The notes under the pieces were generated by a model that ran no database searches, was not told the origin of the DNA, and saw nothing but the letters and a program-made list of their open reading frames with translations. The translations under genes and the position numbers were made by a program. From NCBI RefSeq assembly GCF_002127325.2, contig NC_035448.2, forward strand, positions 89,284,753 through 89,348,752: a stretch of 64,000 bases of DNA, given 5' to 3'. The first letter of the stretch is position 1. Every line of letters begins with the position of its first letter. Source of the DNA: Helianthus annuus. Lineage: Eukaryota; Streptophyta; Magnoliopsida; Asterales; Asteraceae. Positions 47,560 to 58,457 of this stretch are shown here, piece after piece.

Positions 47560-49117
47560 GATCTTTTCGAATGTGTATCGATTTTTGTGAGCTTGATAAG
47601 CTTACCATCAAGAATCGATAGTCCCTACCTCGAATCGATGATCTTTTTGATCAGCTGCAAGGTGCTACCTATTTTTCCAAGATCGACCTGCGTTCTGGGT
47701 ATCATCAACTTCGTGTATACGAAGAAGATATTCCCAAAACTGCATTCCACATGAGATATGGACACTATAAGTTTACTGTCATGCCTTTGGTTTGATAAAT
47801 GCTCCAGCTATCTTTATGGACTTAATGAATAGGGTCTGTAAACCTTATTTAGACAAGTTCATTATTATGTTCAATCACGACATTCTTAATTATTCAAGTC
47901 TCGAGCCGACCACGAGCAACACCTTCGTTTGACTCTCGAACTCCTAAAGAAGTAACAACTTTTTGCTAAATTCTTCGAGTGTGAATTCTGGCTTAAAGAA
48001 GTTTAGTTTTTGGGACATATAGTCAACGAGCAGGGTATTCATCCAAAATTGCAACAATTAAGGATTGGAATACACCTACGACACCCACAGAAGTTCGTTC
48101 TTTTCTTGGTCTCACTGGTTATTATCGTCGTTTCATTACGAACTTCTCTAAGATTACGATTCGCGAGGATCTATCTGCTGATAAACTTGCAAAGATTTAC
48201 GTTAATGAGATTGTATCACGACATGGTGTTCCTTTGGATATCATTTCCGATCGTGATACTCGACTTTCATCTCATTTTTTTAGAACCATACAATCTGCTA
48301 TGGGAACCCAACTAAATCTAAGCACTGCTTATCATCCCCAAACAGATGGACAATCCGAGAGGACGATTCAAACTTTGGAGGATACGCTTAGAGCATGTGT
48401 GATCGACTTTGGTGGTAATAGAGATTCTCATCTGCCATTGATCGAGTTCTCTTACAACAATAGTTATCATGCTAGATTTATTATGGCACCATTCGAAGCT
48501 CTTTACGGTCAAAAATGTCGTTCACCTGTCTGTTGGAATGAGGTCGGTAAGGTTCAGCTTACTGAACCTGAACTCGTTCTAGAAACGACAGACAAAATCA
48601 AGAAAATTCACGATGATCTTGTGACAGCTAGAAGCCGTCAAAGAATTATGCGGATTTACGACGCAAGCCCTTAGAATTTCAAGTCAGAAACCATGTCCTA
48701 CTCAAGGTGTCACCTTGGAAGGGAGTGGTGAGGTTTGGAAAGAAAGGAAAACTTGCACCACTATATGTTGGACCATTTAAGGTTGTTGAAAGAGTTGGAA
48801 AGGTTGCCTATCGACTAGAGCTACCTCCAGAGCTTGGAAATATTCATCCGACTTTTCACGTGTCCAATTTGCGAAAGTGTTTAGCTGACGCTGATCTTCA
48901 CATTCCTCTCGACGAGATCCAAATCGATGAAACGATACACTTTTTCGAGGAACCTGTGGAGATAATGGACCGTACGTTCGAACAGTTGAAGAACATACGG
49001 ATTAAATTAGTCAATGTTCATTGGGAGTCCAAACGTGGCCCAGAGTTTACTTGGGAACGTGAGGACCAAATGAAGACAAAATATCCGCAATTGTTCTCAC
49101 AAGTTTCCTCTAGTTAA
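47560..49117 (+). pseudogene. pol: Remnant pol of element C
   Basis: The order is: a damaged RT ([14 protein letters not shown] near 47680, several stops and frameshifts, FIDD lost) to about 48150; then an abrupt join into the integrase core (IVSRHGVPLDIISDRD); then an open integrase segment 48234-48674 with [10 protein letters not shown]; a frameshift near 48650; and an open C-terminal part 48707-49117 with GPF and chromodomain-like motifs. RNase H and the integrase zinc region are deleted. Confidence 0.85.
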
Positions 49118-49152
49118 AATTTCGGGACGAAATTTCCTAAAGTAGGGGGGAC
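49117..49152 (+). promoter_or_regulatory. Palindrome and polypurine tract of element C
   Basis: AAATTTCGGGACGAAATTT at 49117-49135 is followed by AAAGTAGGGGGGA, two bases before the right LTR. Confidence 0.85.
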
Positions 49153-49447
49153 TGTGACAACTGTGCTCTTTAATCGATAAACAATGCAAAACAATGTTAG
49201 TTATCAATAAATCAATGTGTTTTGGTGTTATTATATGTGTTTTATGTGTTTGATGATTTTACAATTCGATCCGATTCGATTTCAAGCTTTAAATCGCTTT
49301 CTGGAAAGTTATACGCAAACTGGTGCGTGAACGCAATCAGTTAAACGCGACAAACACTCCGGAATAGTGAAATAGGCTTAACATACCTTAAATAACCTTC
49401 ACATAACTTAGAAATAAGTTTTGGATGGTTTGGTGTGTCGAAAACAA
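49153..49447 (+). repeat. 3' LTR of element C, first part
   Basis: This matches 34328-34622 with one visible substitution (CTCTT for CTCGT). It ends in AAAACAA, where the LINE is inserted. Confidence 0.93.
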
Positions 49448-49757
49448 TCCTTCTGAGTAAGGCTTCTAGACTTCTACCGTGGTTTCTAATCTTTTGAAAT
49501 CAGGTTTAGGGTTTGTTTCGTTTCGTTTTTTGCTAGGGTTTACTGCCATCTTGCTCGGGTTTTCTTGCTTTGAATTCGTTGCATGGTTTGGAGTGGTGGC
49601 GGATTAGGGTTTGCTGAATTGCTACTAGTTATTCATCAAGTTCGGGTGTGTGTGATTTTTTCAGGTATTGGTTCTTGTCGGCTATTAGGGTTTTTGCTTT
49701 TCGTTTACGTTGCATGCTTTAGATAACCGTGGAGATACTTGCTGCTAAAGTTCCTTT

Positions 49758-51416
49758 ATGAATCCAAGTGATAATTTGCCCAAAGATGATAGGGGTAACC
49801 CGCCATTACCTGTCACGAGTAGTGGTGTGGGAAACCCTAGCAGAGATAATACAATGGAGGATTTTGGGTATAAGTCTTTTTCTGAAAAAATGTATGGGGA
49901 CGTATTTATTAGCTCGAAGCCGATGACTGTTCAGGATTTGAAAGACAATACTTCATCGTTTGCGAAACCTCTGAATATTGATGGAAACCCGATGTTGCCT
50001 AGACGTGGTATGGTACGGAATGAGCAAAGGGTAATTAACATTATCAATGAATTGGAGAAGGTGACTGTTCCAGTGCAGAATCCGGTTGCTAACACTAATT
50101 GTTCAAGTGAGAATGTGACTAAGCCGGTATCTTATGCTGATAAGCTTCAGTCTTCGGGTGGAGTTAAAAGGGTGGTGAACTTTAGGTTGATTGAGGCCCA
50201 CGAGGTGATGGAGAATGCTGACGTTGTCATCCCAAAAGAAGCGGTTCAGAAAGTGCAGGATAGGTTTGAAAATGTCTTGTATGGTTATTTTTTGGGAAGT
50301 AGACTTCCATTCCCGGTGGTAGAGTATTATGCTAAAAATGTATGGAACAAGTATGGATTCTCTAAGGCTATGATGAACTCCAACGGGTTCTTCTTTTTTA
50401 AGTTTGATTCGACTGAAGGAATGAATAAGGTCCTTGAAGGTGGTCCATGGCTCATTCGGAAAGTTCCGTTATTTCTCAATGTATGGACCCCGGCTGTTAC
50501 ACTTAGGAAGGATGGAATCAAATCGGTCCCTGTTTGGGTTAAGTTTCATAACGTACCGATTGCTGTTTACACTGATGATGGCCTCAGTCTTTTGGCTTCG
50601 AAGATTGGGACCCCGAAGAGGTTAGATAATTACACTGCTGATATGTGTATTGATAATTGGGGGAGGACGAGTTTCGCTCGTGCTATGATTGAGATTTCAG
50701 CGGATAAGGAGTTGAAAGATCATATAGTTGTAGTTGTTCCCAAATTGGTTGAAGAGGGCTATGTTATGGAGGAAATCAAGGTTGAATACGAATGGAGACC
50801 TAAAAGATGTGCTGAATGTTGTCTTTTTGGCCATGATGGTTCGTCTTGCCCGAAGGTAGAACCGGAGATGTCCAAAAAAGTATCTATTGACCAGGATGGT
50901 TTCGTGACTGATAAAAGGAAAACGGCTAAACATGGATTCCCACAAAAGAAGCAAAAGGCCAGATTTGTCTATAGGCAAAAATCTTCTATTCCTGGGGCTG
51001 CCACGAGTACGGATGCTAAAGGTGGTAATGATTCGGCGGGTGGTAATGGTTCATCGGGTGGTATTGGCTTCTCGGGTGGTAATGGTTCGTCGGGTGCCAG
51101 TTCGTCTGGAACGAAAAAAGATGATGAATTTTTGAACAAGAATGGTAAGAGTAAGCATGGTAATGGAGGTAATGGTCACAATAAAAGTAGTATTAAGATC
51201 CAGAATTCGTTTGCTGCGCTTTCTAGTGACAATTCTCTGGAGGGAGCTCCTTATGTGGACCTGAGCTATGAAAATGAGCCGATACGAGTTCCTAACGAAG
51301 ATGATGGGGTTTTTGATGATCTTCAAACGGAAATATCAGAGTTTATGTGTGCTGGTACTAGTAACAAAAAATCTGAGGGGGCAAGCACTCCCGGTCAACC
51401 TGGTGTCCATGGGTAG
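49758..51416 (+). CDS. LINE ORF1: DUF4283-type RNA-binding protein with CCHC knuckle
   Basis: The 552-residue frame is intact. Residues of about 150-330 match the DUF4283 domain common in plant LINE ORF1 (GGPWLIRKVPLFLNVW, VPVWVKFHNVP). A CCHC knuckle, CAECCLFGHDGSSC, begins near residue 351. A glycine/serine/asparagine repeat (about 422-452, units of GGNGSS) and an acidic tail follow. The product is expected to coat LINE RNA in a ribonucleoprotein. The stop overlaps the ATG of ORF2, suggesting translation by reinitiation. Confidence 0.9.
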   Translation: MNPSDNLPKDDRGNPPLPVTSSGVGNPSRDNTMEDFGYKSFSEKMYGDVFISSKPMTVQDLKDNTSSFAKPLNIDGNPMLPRRGMVRNEQRVINIINELEKVTVPVQNPVANTNCSSENVTKPVSYADKLQSSGGVKRVVNFRLIEAHEVMENADVVIPKEAVQKVQDRFENVLYGYFLGSRLPFPVVEYYAKNVWNKYGFSKAMMNSNGFFFFKFDSTEGMNKVLEGGPWLIRKVPLFLNVWTPAVTLRKDGIKSVPVWVKFHNVPIAVYTDDGLSLLASKIGTPKRLDNYTADMCIDNWGRTSFARAMIEISADKELKDHIVVVVPKLVEEGYVMEEIKVEYEWRPKRCAECCLFGHDGSSCPKVEPEMSKKVSIDQDGFVTDKRKTAKHGFPQKKQKARFVYRQKSSIPGAATSTDAKGGNDSAGGNGSSGGIGFSGGNGSSGASSSGTKKDDEFLNKNGKSKHGNGGNGHNKSSIKIQNSFAALSSDNSLEGAPYVDLSYENEPIRVPNEDDGVFDDLQTEISEFMCAGTSNKKSEGASTPGQPGVHG

Positions 51417-54400
51417 TATTGGTGCATGGAATATAAGGGGATTGAACCTTCCCCTGAAACAAAGAGAGGTTCGTCAACTTATTTCTGAAAATCGGCTTCA
51501 GGTGTGTGCTGTTTTGGAGTCTCATGTGCATGTTAGCAAGCTTGATAGAATTTGTAAAGGGGTGTTTAGATCGTGGGATTGGACCTCTAATGGGAGCTGC
51601 TGTTCTAGAGGTACTAGGATTATTGTTGGTTGGAACAAGGATGCAGTGGATCTTTTGGTGATAGCCCAATCGGATCAGGTGGTTCATGTGCAAATTCGTA
51701 TAAAATCTGATAATAAAATCCTGTTCTGCTCGTTTGTTTATGCTGAAAATATTTACCAAGATAGAAGGGCTTTGTGGGATGATCTTTGTAAACACAAGTG
51801 TTTCATTCAAGACAAACCGTGGGTGGTGCTAGGTGATTTTAATTCAGCCCTTTCGATGGATGATTATTTAGTTGGGCCATCTACTATTACGGTTGGGATG
51901 AGGGAGTTTTATGATTGTGTTCAACACAATCAACTTTCTGATGTTAAAAGTCATGGGCTTCATTTCACTTGGAACCAAAAACCGAAAAATGGAGTAGGAG
52001 TTTTGAAAAAGATCGATAGAGCTATGAGTAACACTCAGCTTCTTGATTTATTTCCAGATGCTTATGTTTTATTTCAGCCCTATCGGGTTTCGGACCACTC
52101 GCCATGCATTCTGAATTTGTTTCCGGTTAACTATAATAGGCCTAAGCCTTTCAAATTTGCTAATTTTCTAGCGAGGAAGGAGGGATTTATTCCATGCGTG
52201 GCCAAGGAATGGGTTAAGGAGATTCCGGGTAAAACTATGTTCTCGGTGGTTAAGAAGTTGACGGCTCTTAAGTCCCCTTTAAGACGCCTTCTTTTTGATC
52301 AGGGTAATCTCCACAACCGTGTGAAGGAGGTTAGATTGCAATTGGATGTCATTCAGAAAGCTATAGATGACAACCCGCTTGACCTGGTTTTACGTGAATC
52401 GGAAGCTCGTTGTATTCAGGAATTTAATACCGTCTCGTATGATGAAGAATGCTTTCTTAAGCAAAAAGCTAAGACAGAATGGCTTGCGGCAGGCGATTCC
52501 AACACGAAATTCTTCCATAACTGTGTGAAAATGAGGAATGCATGCAACAAAATTCATACCATTCAAGATGTTCATGGAAACTGGTCGCATGGGAACGATG
52601 TTTTTGGTGTTCTGGTTGCTCATTATTCGAACTTTCTGGGAACCCAAGACCATGTAAGCAAGCTGGTAAATGATGATTTATTCTCTACTGTACTTGACTC
52701 GAATGGTGCTAGTAATATGGTCAGGCAGGTTACGCGTGAAGAGATTAAAAGTGCCATGTTTTCCATAGGTGAAAACAAAGCCCCAGGGCCGGATGGATAC
52801 ACGTCCGCGTTTCAAAAACTCTTGGGAGATTGTGGGTGAGGAGATAACGAAAGCGATTCTGGATTTCTTTGATAATGGGAAGTTGCTTCAGCAAATCAAT
52901 CACACTATCATTGCTCTAGTTCCGAAAACCCAATCGCCTAATTCAGTTACGGATTACAGGCCGATCTCTTGCTGTAACGTTCTTTATAAATGCATTAGTA
53001 AGATTATCACGGAAAGGATTAAAGGTAGTTTGGATCGGCTTGTTGACATCAATCAATTTGCCTTTGTGCCGGGAAGGAAGATTACTGATAATATTCTGCT
53101 TACCCAGGAACTTATGCATAATTACCACTTGAACATTGGCCCGCCCAGATGTGCATTTAAAATCGACATTCAAAAGGCCTATGATACAGTGAGCTGGTCT
53201 TTTCTTGAGGACGTCCTTCATGCCTTTGGGTTTCACCCGAAGATGGTTAAATGGATCATGGTTTACGTCACTAGTGTATCTTATTCGCTGAGCATTAATG
53301 GCAACCTTTATGGTTATTTCAAAGGGAAACGAGGGCTTAGACAGGGTGATCCTATTTCACCTTACCTGTTTACTCTGGTTATGGAGGTTCTTTCGTTGTT
53401 ACTTAAGAGGGCAGCCAATTCAAATAATGCATTCCGGTTTCATCTTCATTGCAAAAAGCAGAAGATTATTAATGTATCGTTTGCTGATGATCTGTTTTTA
53501 TTTGCGAATGGGGATGCGGCTTCGGTGAGGATCCTTCGGGACACTCTTAAGATGTTTTCAAGTGCTTCGGGTCTGGTTCCAAGCTTGCCGAAAAGTACTG
53601 TTTATTTTGGTAACGTTCCTCGTAATATTAAACAGGAGATTCTCAATATTATGCCGTTCCAAGAGGGATCGCTTCCGGTTCGCTACTTGGGAGTTCCGTT
53701 GATCTCAACAAAGCTTTATTACAAAGATTGTAAAGTCTTAGTTGATAAGATGGTGAAAAAGATTGATAACTGGATGACCAGATCTTTATCTTTTGCTGGT
53801 AGGCTTCAGTTGGTTAGTTCTGTCCTCTCTGCAATGCATACCTATTGGGCCACTGTGTTTATGCTTCCAGCTAAAATTGTTCATGATCTGGAAAGATGTA
53901 TGCGTGGTTTTCTTTGGGCCGGTTCCACCCAACAGTCTGTAAAGGCCAAAGTTGCTTGGAAGGTTGTCTGTTTGCCCAAGTATGAGGGGGGTTTGGGCAT
54001 TAGATGTATTTCTGATGTCAACAAGGCTCTCCTATCTTCTCATGTTTGGAGTGTCCTTACTAATCGGAAATCGCTCTGGGTGCAGTGGATTCATATGTAT
54101 AAGCTTAAAGGCAAGAGCTTTTGGGAGGTCCCGAGTAGAGGTCGTATGACCTGGGGTTGGAGGAAGCTTCTTGCTATTCGCAGCTTACTCCGGCCGTTCT
54201 TATGGTCCTCTATTGGCAACGGTGCTCGAACAAACGTATGGAGCGATATGTGGTGTGATCATGGGCCCTTGAGCAGGTTTATTAGCCCGAGAAGGATTGC
54301 TAATGCGGGTTTCCATCTCCAGTCTACGGTTGCCGATTTGGTCTCGCAGAATGGGGAGTGGACTTGGCCGATTGCATGGTATGACTTGTTTCCAGTTTTA

Positions 54401-55078
54401 ATTAATGTCCAGGTTCCTATGTTTTCTGATAGGCAAGACCGAATGGTATGGAAAGATCTTGATGGTAACTCCTGTCACTTCTCTTCTAGGGAGGTTTGGA
54501 ATAATATTCGGCATCGTGATAACATAGTCCCATGGGTTAATATGGTTTGGTTTAAACAGTGCATCCCGAGACATTCGTTCCATATGTGGCTAGTAATTAG
54601 AAACAAATTAAAGACACAAGATAGATTGTCGGTTTGGGAGGCGGGAAGTGCTTCAAATCTGAACCTCATGTGTTGCCCGTTATGTTGCTATGATAGAGAT
54701 TCGAGGAATCATCTATTCTTTGAATGCTCTTTTGCTTTGGAGGTTTGGAATAACGTTAAGGCATGGACGGCTATGGAGAGTGTAAATGGTTCATGGGATG
54801 ATATTATGGCTTGGATGACTCAGCACTCGAACATGCAAGTGTCGGAAAATATTATCAGTCGATTGGTTCTATCAGCTGCTTCGTATTTCGTCTGGCAGGA
54901 AAGAAATAATAGGTTGTTCTCAAACAATCACCGTACGCCGATGGTGATTGCTCGTGAGGTTGTTCGGACAGTTCGATTACGTATGTTATCATTCCAGTTC
55001 AAGTGGAGACCTGGCCTTCGTCGACTCCTTGAGAAATGGCAGATTCCTGGAGGAAACTTAGAGATTGATCCAGGCTGA
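51409..55078 (+). pseudogene. LINE ORF2: endonuclease and reverse transcriptase, one frameshift
   Basis: ORF2 starts at an ATG at 51409, inside the end of ORF1 (MGSIGAWNIRGLN). The endonuclease domain shows the conserved WNIRG, LGDFNS and SDHSPC motifs. RT follows, with KIDIQKAYDTVSW and the active site FADD near 53479-53490. A zf-RVT-type C-terminal region has CPLC...H...C motifs around 54670-54730. The frame is broken once, by a length change in a T run near 52808-52813 at the start of RT, so this copy probably makes no full ORF2 product. No RNase H domain is apparent. Confidence 0.9.
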
Positions 55079-55281
55079 GTAGTAGTGTCGTGCTTTTATT
55101 TTTGTTGCTCTTTGTGAGCTGGGTTGTTTAGTTGGTTGTTTTGTTTGGGTTGTGTCTGTTTTGGCCGTTTTTTTTCTTGCCTTGGTATGCCGAGGTTTTG
55201 TGTGTAACAGTTCAGTTGCACAATTGTGCTTATTGATTTATAAAATTCACCGGGGTAACCCTTTACCCAAAAAAAAAAAAA
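55079..55281 (+). other. LINE 3' untranslated region and A tail
   Basis: About 185 bp with TTTTGTTTGGGTTGTG-type words end in 13 A residues at 55269-55281, which marks the 3' end produced by target-primed reverse transcription. Confidence 0.85.
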
Positions 55282-55734
55282 CAAGTTTGTTCGATCGCAG
55301 GGACTATTTGTGTCAAACTGCGAAACTATACCGATTCGTATGATGTCGAATAGTCCAGAACTTGATCATAAGCTAAACATACCATAAATAACCTAAACAT
55401 AGCTTAGAAATAAGCTTTGAAGGGTTCGGTGTGCGAAAACATGCTTATTTGATCTTACAGGGACTAAAAGTGTCAAAAACGGCGTAAGTTTGCATTTTCG
55501 CGCATATCTTACGTTCTGGACACATCTGGACATCCAAAATTTTGTACACACTAAAATATTTTTATTTTAGTGATCGGCATGCAAAAATTCCATTCGTCGC
55601 TTAATTTGGTTCGTTTTCGCATCCGTTTGAGTTCCGTCGTAATTAACCAAACAACGCGATCGTACGACCAAACGAACCGACATCTGAGATGTTTTCGAGC
55701 ATGTTTTGAGTCCCCTATACTTTAACTTCATTTT
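55278..55734 (+). repeat. 3' LTR of element C, second part
   Basis: From about 55278 the sequence matches 34616-35073 without a substitution that I noticed. It is cut at CATTTT by element D; the rest lies beyond the window. Confidence 0.92.
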
Positions 55735-56020
55735 TGTCACACCCCCAAAATCCACCTGCGGAGTATCACCGCTTGGGAGCGTGACTGACCAGGATCAAGC
55801 CACCAATCATATCGAACATGTAAGTATTATCAAATATAATAAATGTAAACCAATCATTCAATATGATAGGTGTTCAAAACATAATCATAGTTTATAAGTA
55901 TAGCGGAAGCATAAGTACGAAAGCCCAAATGTGTAACATAAGTTTAATAAGTTCAAGACGTAATCCATTCTCCACAACGACCTGCTCCTCCCTGTGCAAG
56001 CTCCATAAATATCTAACGAC

Positions 56021-56500
56021 CTGCAAGGCATGTAACAGAGGATCAACAAACTAGTTGAGCGAGTTCACAGTTAACAGTTCAGTAATAGTTTAGTGTGAGT
56101 AGAAGTATGTTCGTTCGTTTTGTCATGAATCGTATCAGTTTCCATCGCGGCCTCCCAGGCAGGTATGCGAAGATGTTAGGGGGATGTTCATCCCGTGTAT
56201 ATTAGACTAGGTTTATTTGTATCGCGGCCTACCAGGCAGGTGTGCGAAGAATAGTAAATTACAGTTCGCGGCCTTCCAAAGGCAGGTGTGCGAAGTCAGT
56301 CATAATATCGCGGCCAACCCTTGGCAGGTGTGCGAAGATCAGTTCAATAAGTGTTACTAGTCTAGTAGTAGTTCTAACAGTGGAGTATGTACAATAGTTA
56401 ATCAAATCACATCACTACGTTCCCGTATAGATAAGTACCAGTAAATAATCAAATCCCATTCCCACCCTGGGAACCCCATGCCTTGGCTGTGTGAACTCAC
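56021..56500 (-). promoter_or_regulatory. Candidate leader intron in the LTR of D
   Basis: On the minus strand, donor-like CCAAG|GTGAGTTC at 56500 and acceptor-like CATGCCTTGCAG ending at 56021 enclose 480 bp. The pair in the other LTR is 62305-62784. Confidence 0.5.
56145..56337 (-). repeat. Four-unit hairpin array in the LTR of D
   Basis: On the minus strand each unit reads TTCGCA(C/T)ACCTGCC... and ends GGCCGCGA. Outer TCGC pairs with GCGA. Inner stems are GCCAA/TTGGC, GCCTT/AAGGC, GCCT/AGGC and GCCT/AGGC, so unit differences preserve pairing. The other LTR has the same array at 62429-62621, and solo LTR H has related units. Confidence 0.82.
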
Positions 56501-58279
56501 CTTGGTTTGCTCGGTATGATTCACTACGTGCTAGAAATTACTCAATCAAATCCTATATTAAGCACGTATACTTGATCAGTTCATGTTTCGTAATGTTTCG
56601 CATGCAGCATATACCACAAAGTATGTTTGACCGTTAATAACATGCATCACACGTCAGTTAATCATAATCATACAAATCTACGTTTCACATAAAGGCTTAC
56701 TTCAATTTATTCGAACCATACGAAACAGAATCATTCAGTATTAATCAGAGTTATCATGCACACACACCTACTGACATGACTAACGAAGTCTCATGCACAA
56801 ATTACATAGTTAATAACTAGTAGAATTATAATCAACAGGGTTATCAGTTGGAGTTGGTCAATAAATACCACCTCAGTAAAACAACTTGGGCTATATATAT
56901 AACAATATTTACAAGGTCGGGCCTTGTATCATATCATACAAAAGAACTCGGACCTTCACAATTAAATAAACTTGGTCATATGTCCTCATATTAAACTCGG
57001 TCATCACCAGTTAATAAATTCGGACATAAGGCAACATACATATAATAAATCTACACTTCACATGCACTAAAAACAAACATGGCCGCCCACACATGATTGG
57101 ACCAACACCCTATGACACTAGATGTAATTTTCACTTAAATCACTTCATGTGCAAGTCTGACCTAGCCGAAACCTATGAATTATTTTATTTGCTTGGTTTG
57201 CACATGTATAAAGTCAAAAGAATTTATGATATACCCTTGAAGGGCCGCCCCCACCTGCCAATCAAACATCACATGCCCTGCATACTATTTGATGGTCGGT
57301 TCTTTAATATTAGAGGACCAAGCCTCACATCCAATCGGTTGGCCACCCCCATGTCCTATTGGACCGCTATACCTAAGATAGTTGTTCATTGGCCGCAAAT
57401 TATTACCCAAAAGCCAAGTTAATCACAAGCAAATTCAAAAAGATGATGGCTGACATTTGTAAACTCCTCAAAAGCTTATTGGACCAAAATTATGGGCATG
57501 TATTATTTATTAAACAAATTTCGATAACCATCACATTATATTGGCGCATGTATAACAACACAACATTCAAGAATAATATACATGTTGGCCGACAATTTAA
57601 TAAGAACCCACATGTTCCTGACAACGATTCCTAATACACATGCACACCGACAACTACTACAACAAATGATTTAATTGGACCGTCAAGATTTCATAACCAA
57701 CCAAATATCTATACTATCAAGTTGCAATCATCGATTGTCAGGCAAACAGTTAACACCCATATCATAATAGTCAAGTATTGATACAACTATGCCTAATAAG
57801 AGGATTTGATTTACAATAGTGAGACTGTACTAACCGAAGGCAATCGAGATGCTAAAGGAACTCGAAAGAAACGCTTCACGAGAGAGAGGTGCTGTCGTCA
57901 GTTTCAAGGAGGAGTTCTAGGGTTTTGTATTTTGATAATAGTTTCCCCTAATCTAGTATATAGTTTACACCCACAAGTTGGGCCGTAACTGGGCTTTTGG
58001 GCCGTAACATCACTTTCACTTTCTGTTTCGTCGAACCATGATTGACGAGACACTCCTGATTCGTTGTGATGGTTAACTAGTTCAAGAGTTTACTAACCGG
58101 TTCACTAACACATACGTTTTGTCTTTATCGTATAACACCTAACATATTCACAAATCGGGATACAATTCATTAAAGCAAAACATGATTACAAGTCATACAA
58201 ATCACGTATTACAATTTGCACCGGTCAAAGTCAACGTAAATTTATGCGATAGTGTAAGTCGAAAAGTCGAGTTGTCACA

Positions 58280-58418
58280 TTATCCCCAACTTGAAAGAAA
58301 TTTCGTCCCGAAATTTGGTACGCACTCACTGAGGAAGCTAGGTAAGTTACATTGTTCACTGGTTTTCCTGGGGTGTCACATCATCCCCCCGTTGGTTTGG
58401 AATTTCGTCCCGAAATTC
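58280..58418 (-). promoter_or_regulatory. Doubled palindrome/polypurine/LTR-start module at the 3' end of D
   Basis: On the minus strand the palindrome at 58418-58400 is followed by purines and TGTGACACCCC near 58379. Then the second palindrome at 58316-58298 is followed by AGTTGGGGATAA and the true LTR start TGTGACAACTCG at 58279. It is the same tandem arrangement as in A. Confidence 0.85.
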
Positions 58419-58457
58419 AGTAGTAGTAGCTTCAGCCTCAGAAGTGGATGCATTGGT

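Larger units (their letters stand above)
49448..55277 (+). mobile_element. L1-type LINE inserted in the 3' LTR of C
   Basis: Comparison with the uninterrupted left LTR (34615-34630) fixes the insertion after AAAACAA at 49441-49447. The element has a 5' untranslated region of about 310 bp with plant-leader words (TAGGGTTT), ORF1, an overlapping ORF2 and a 3' A-run. The target duplication is at most AAAACAA and merges with the A tail, so its exact length cannot be read. The length and two-frame layout suggest a nearly full-length copy. Confidence 0.93.
55735..58279 (-). repeat. 3' LTR of element D
   Basis: On the minus strand this 2545-bp LTR runs from TGTGACAACTCGAC to GGGGGTGTGACA. A CT-rich exon-like stretch with AAACCCTAG lies near 57905-57915, and a donor-like TTCG|GTTAGT at 57834. 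GGCC/TGG words are common between 57060 and 57600. The 109- and 81-codon frames at 57093 and 57389 recur unchanged in the other LTR and show no known domain. Confidence 0.94.

Noticed and set aside
57093..57634. Open frames of 109 and 81 codons, repeated at 63377-63918
   Set aside because: They lie inside the two LTR copies of D, so their repetition comes from LTR identity. They have no domain, and start and composition are not coding-like.
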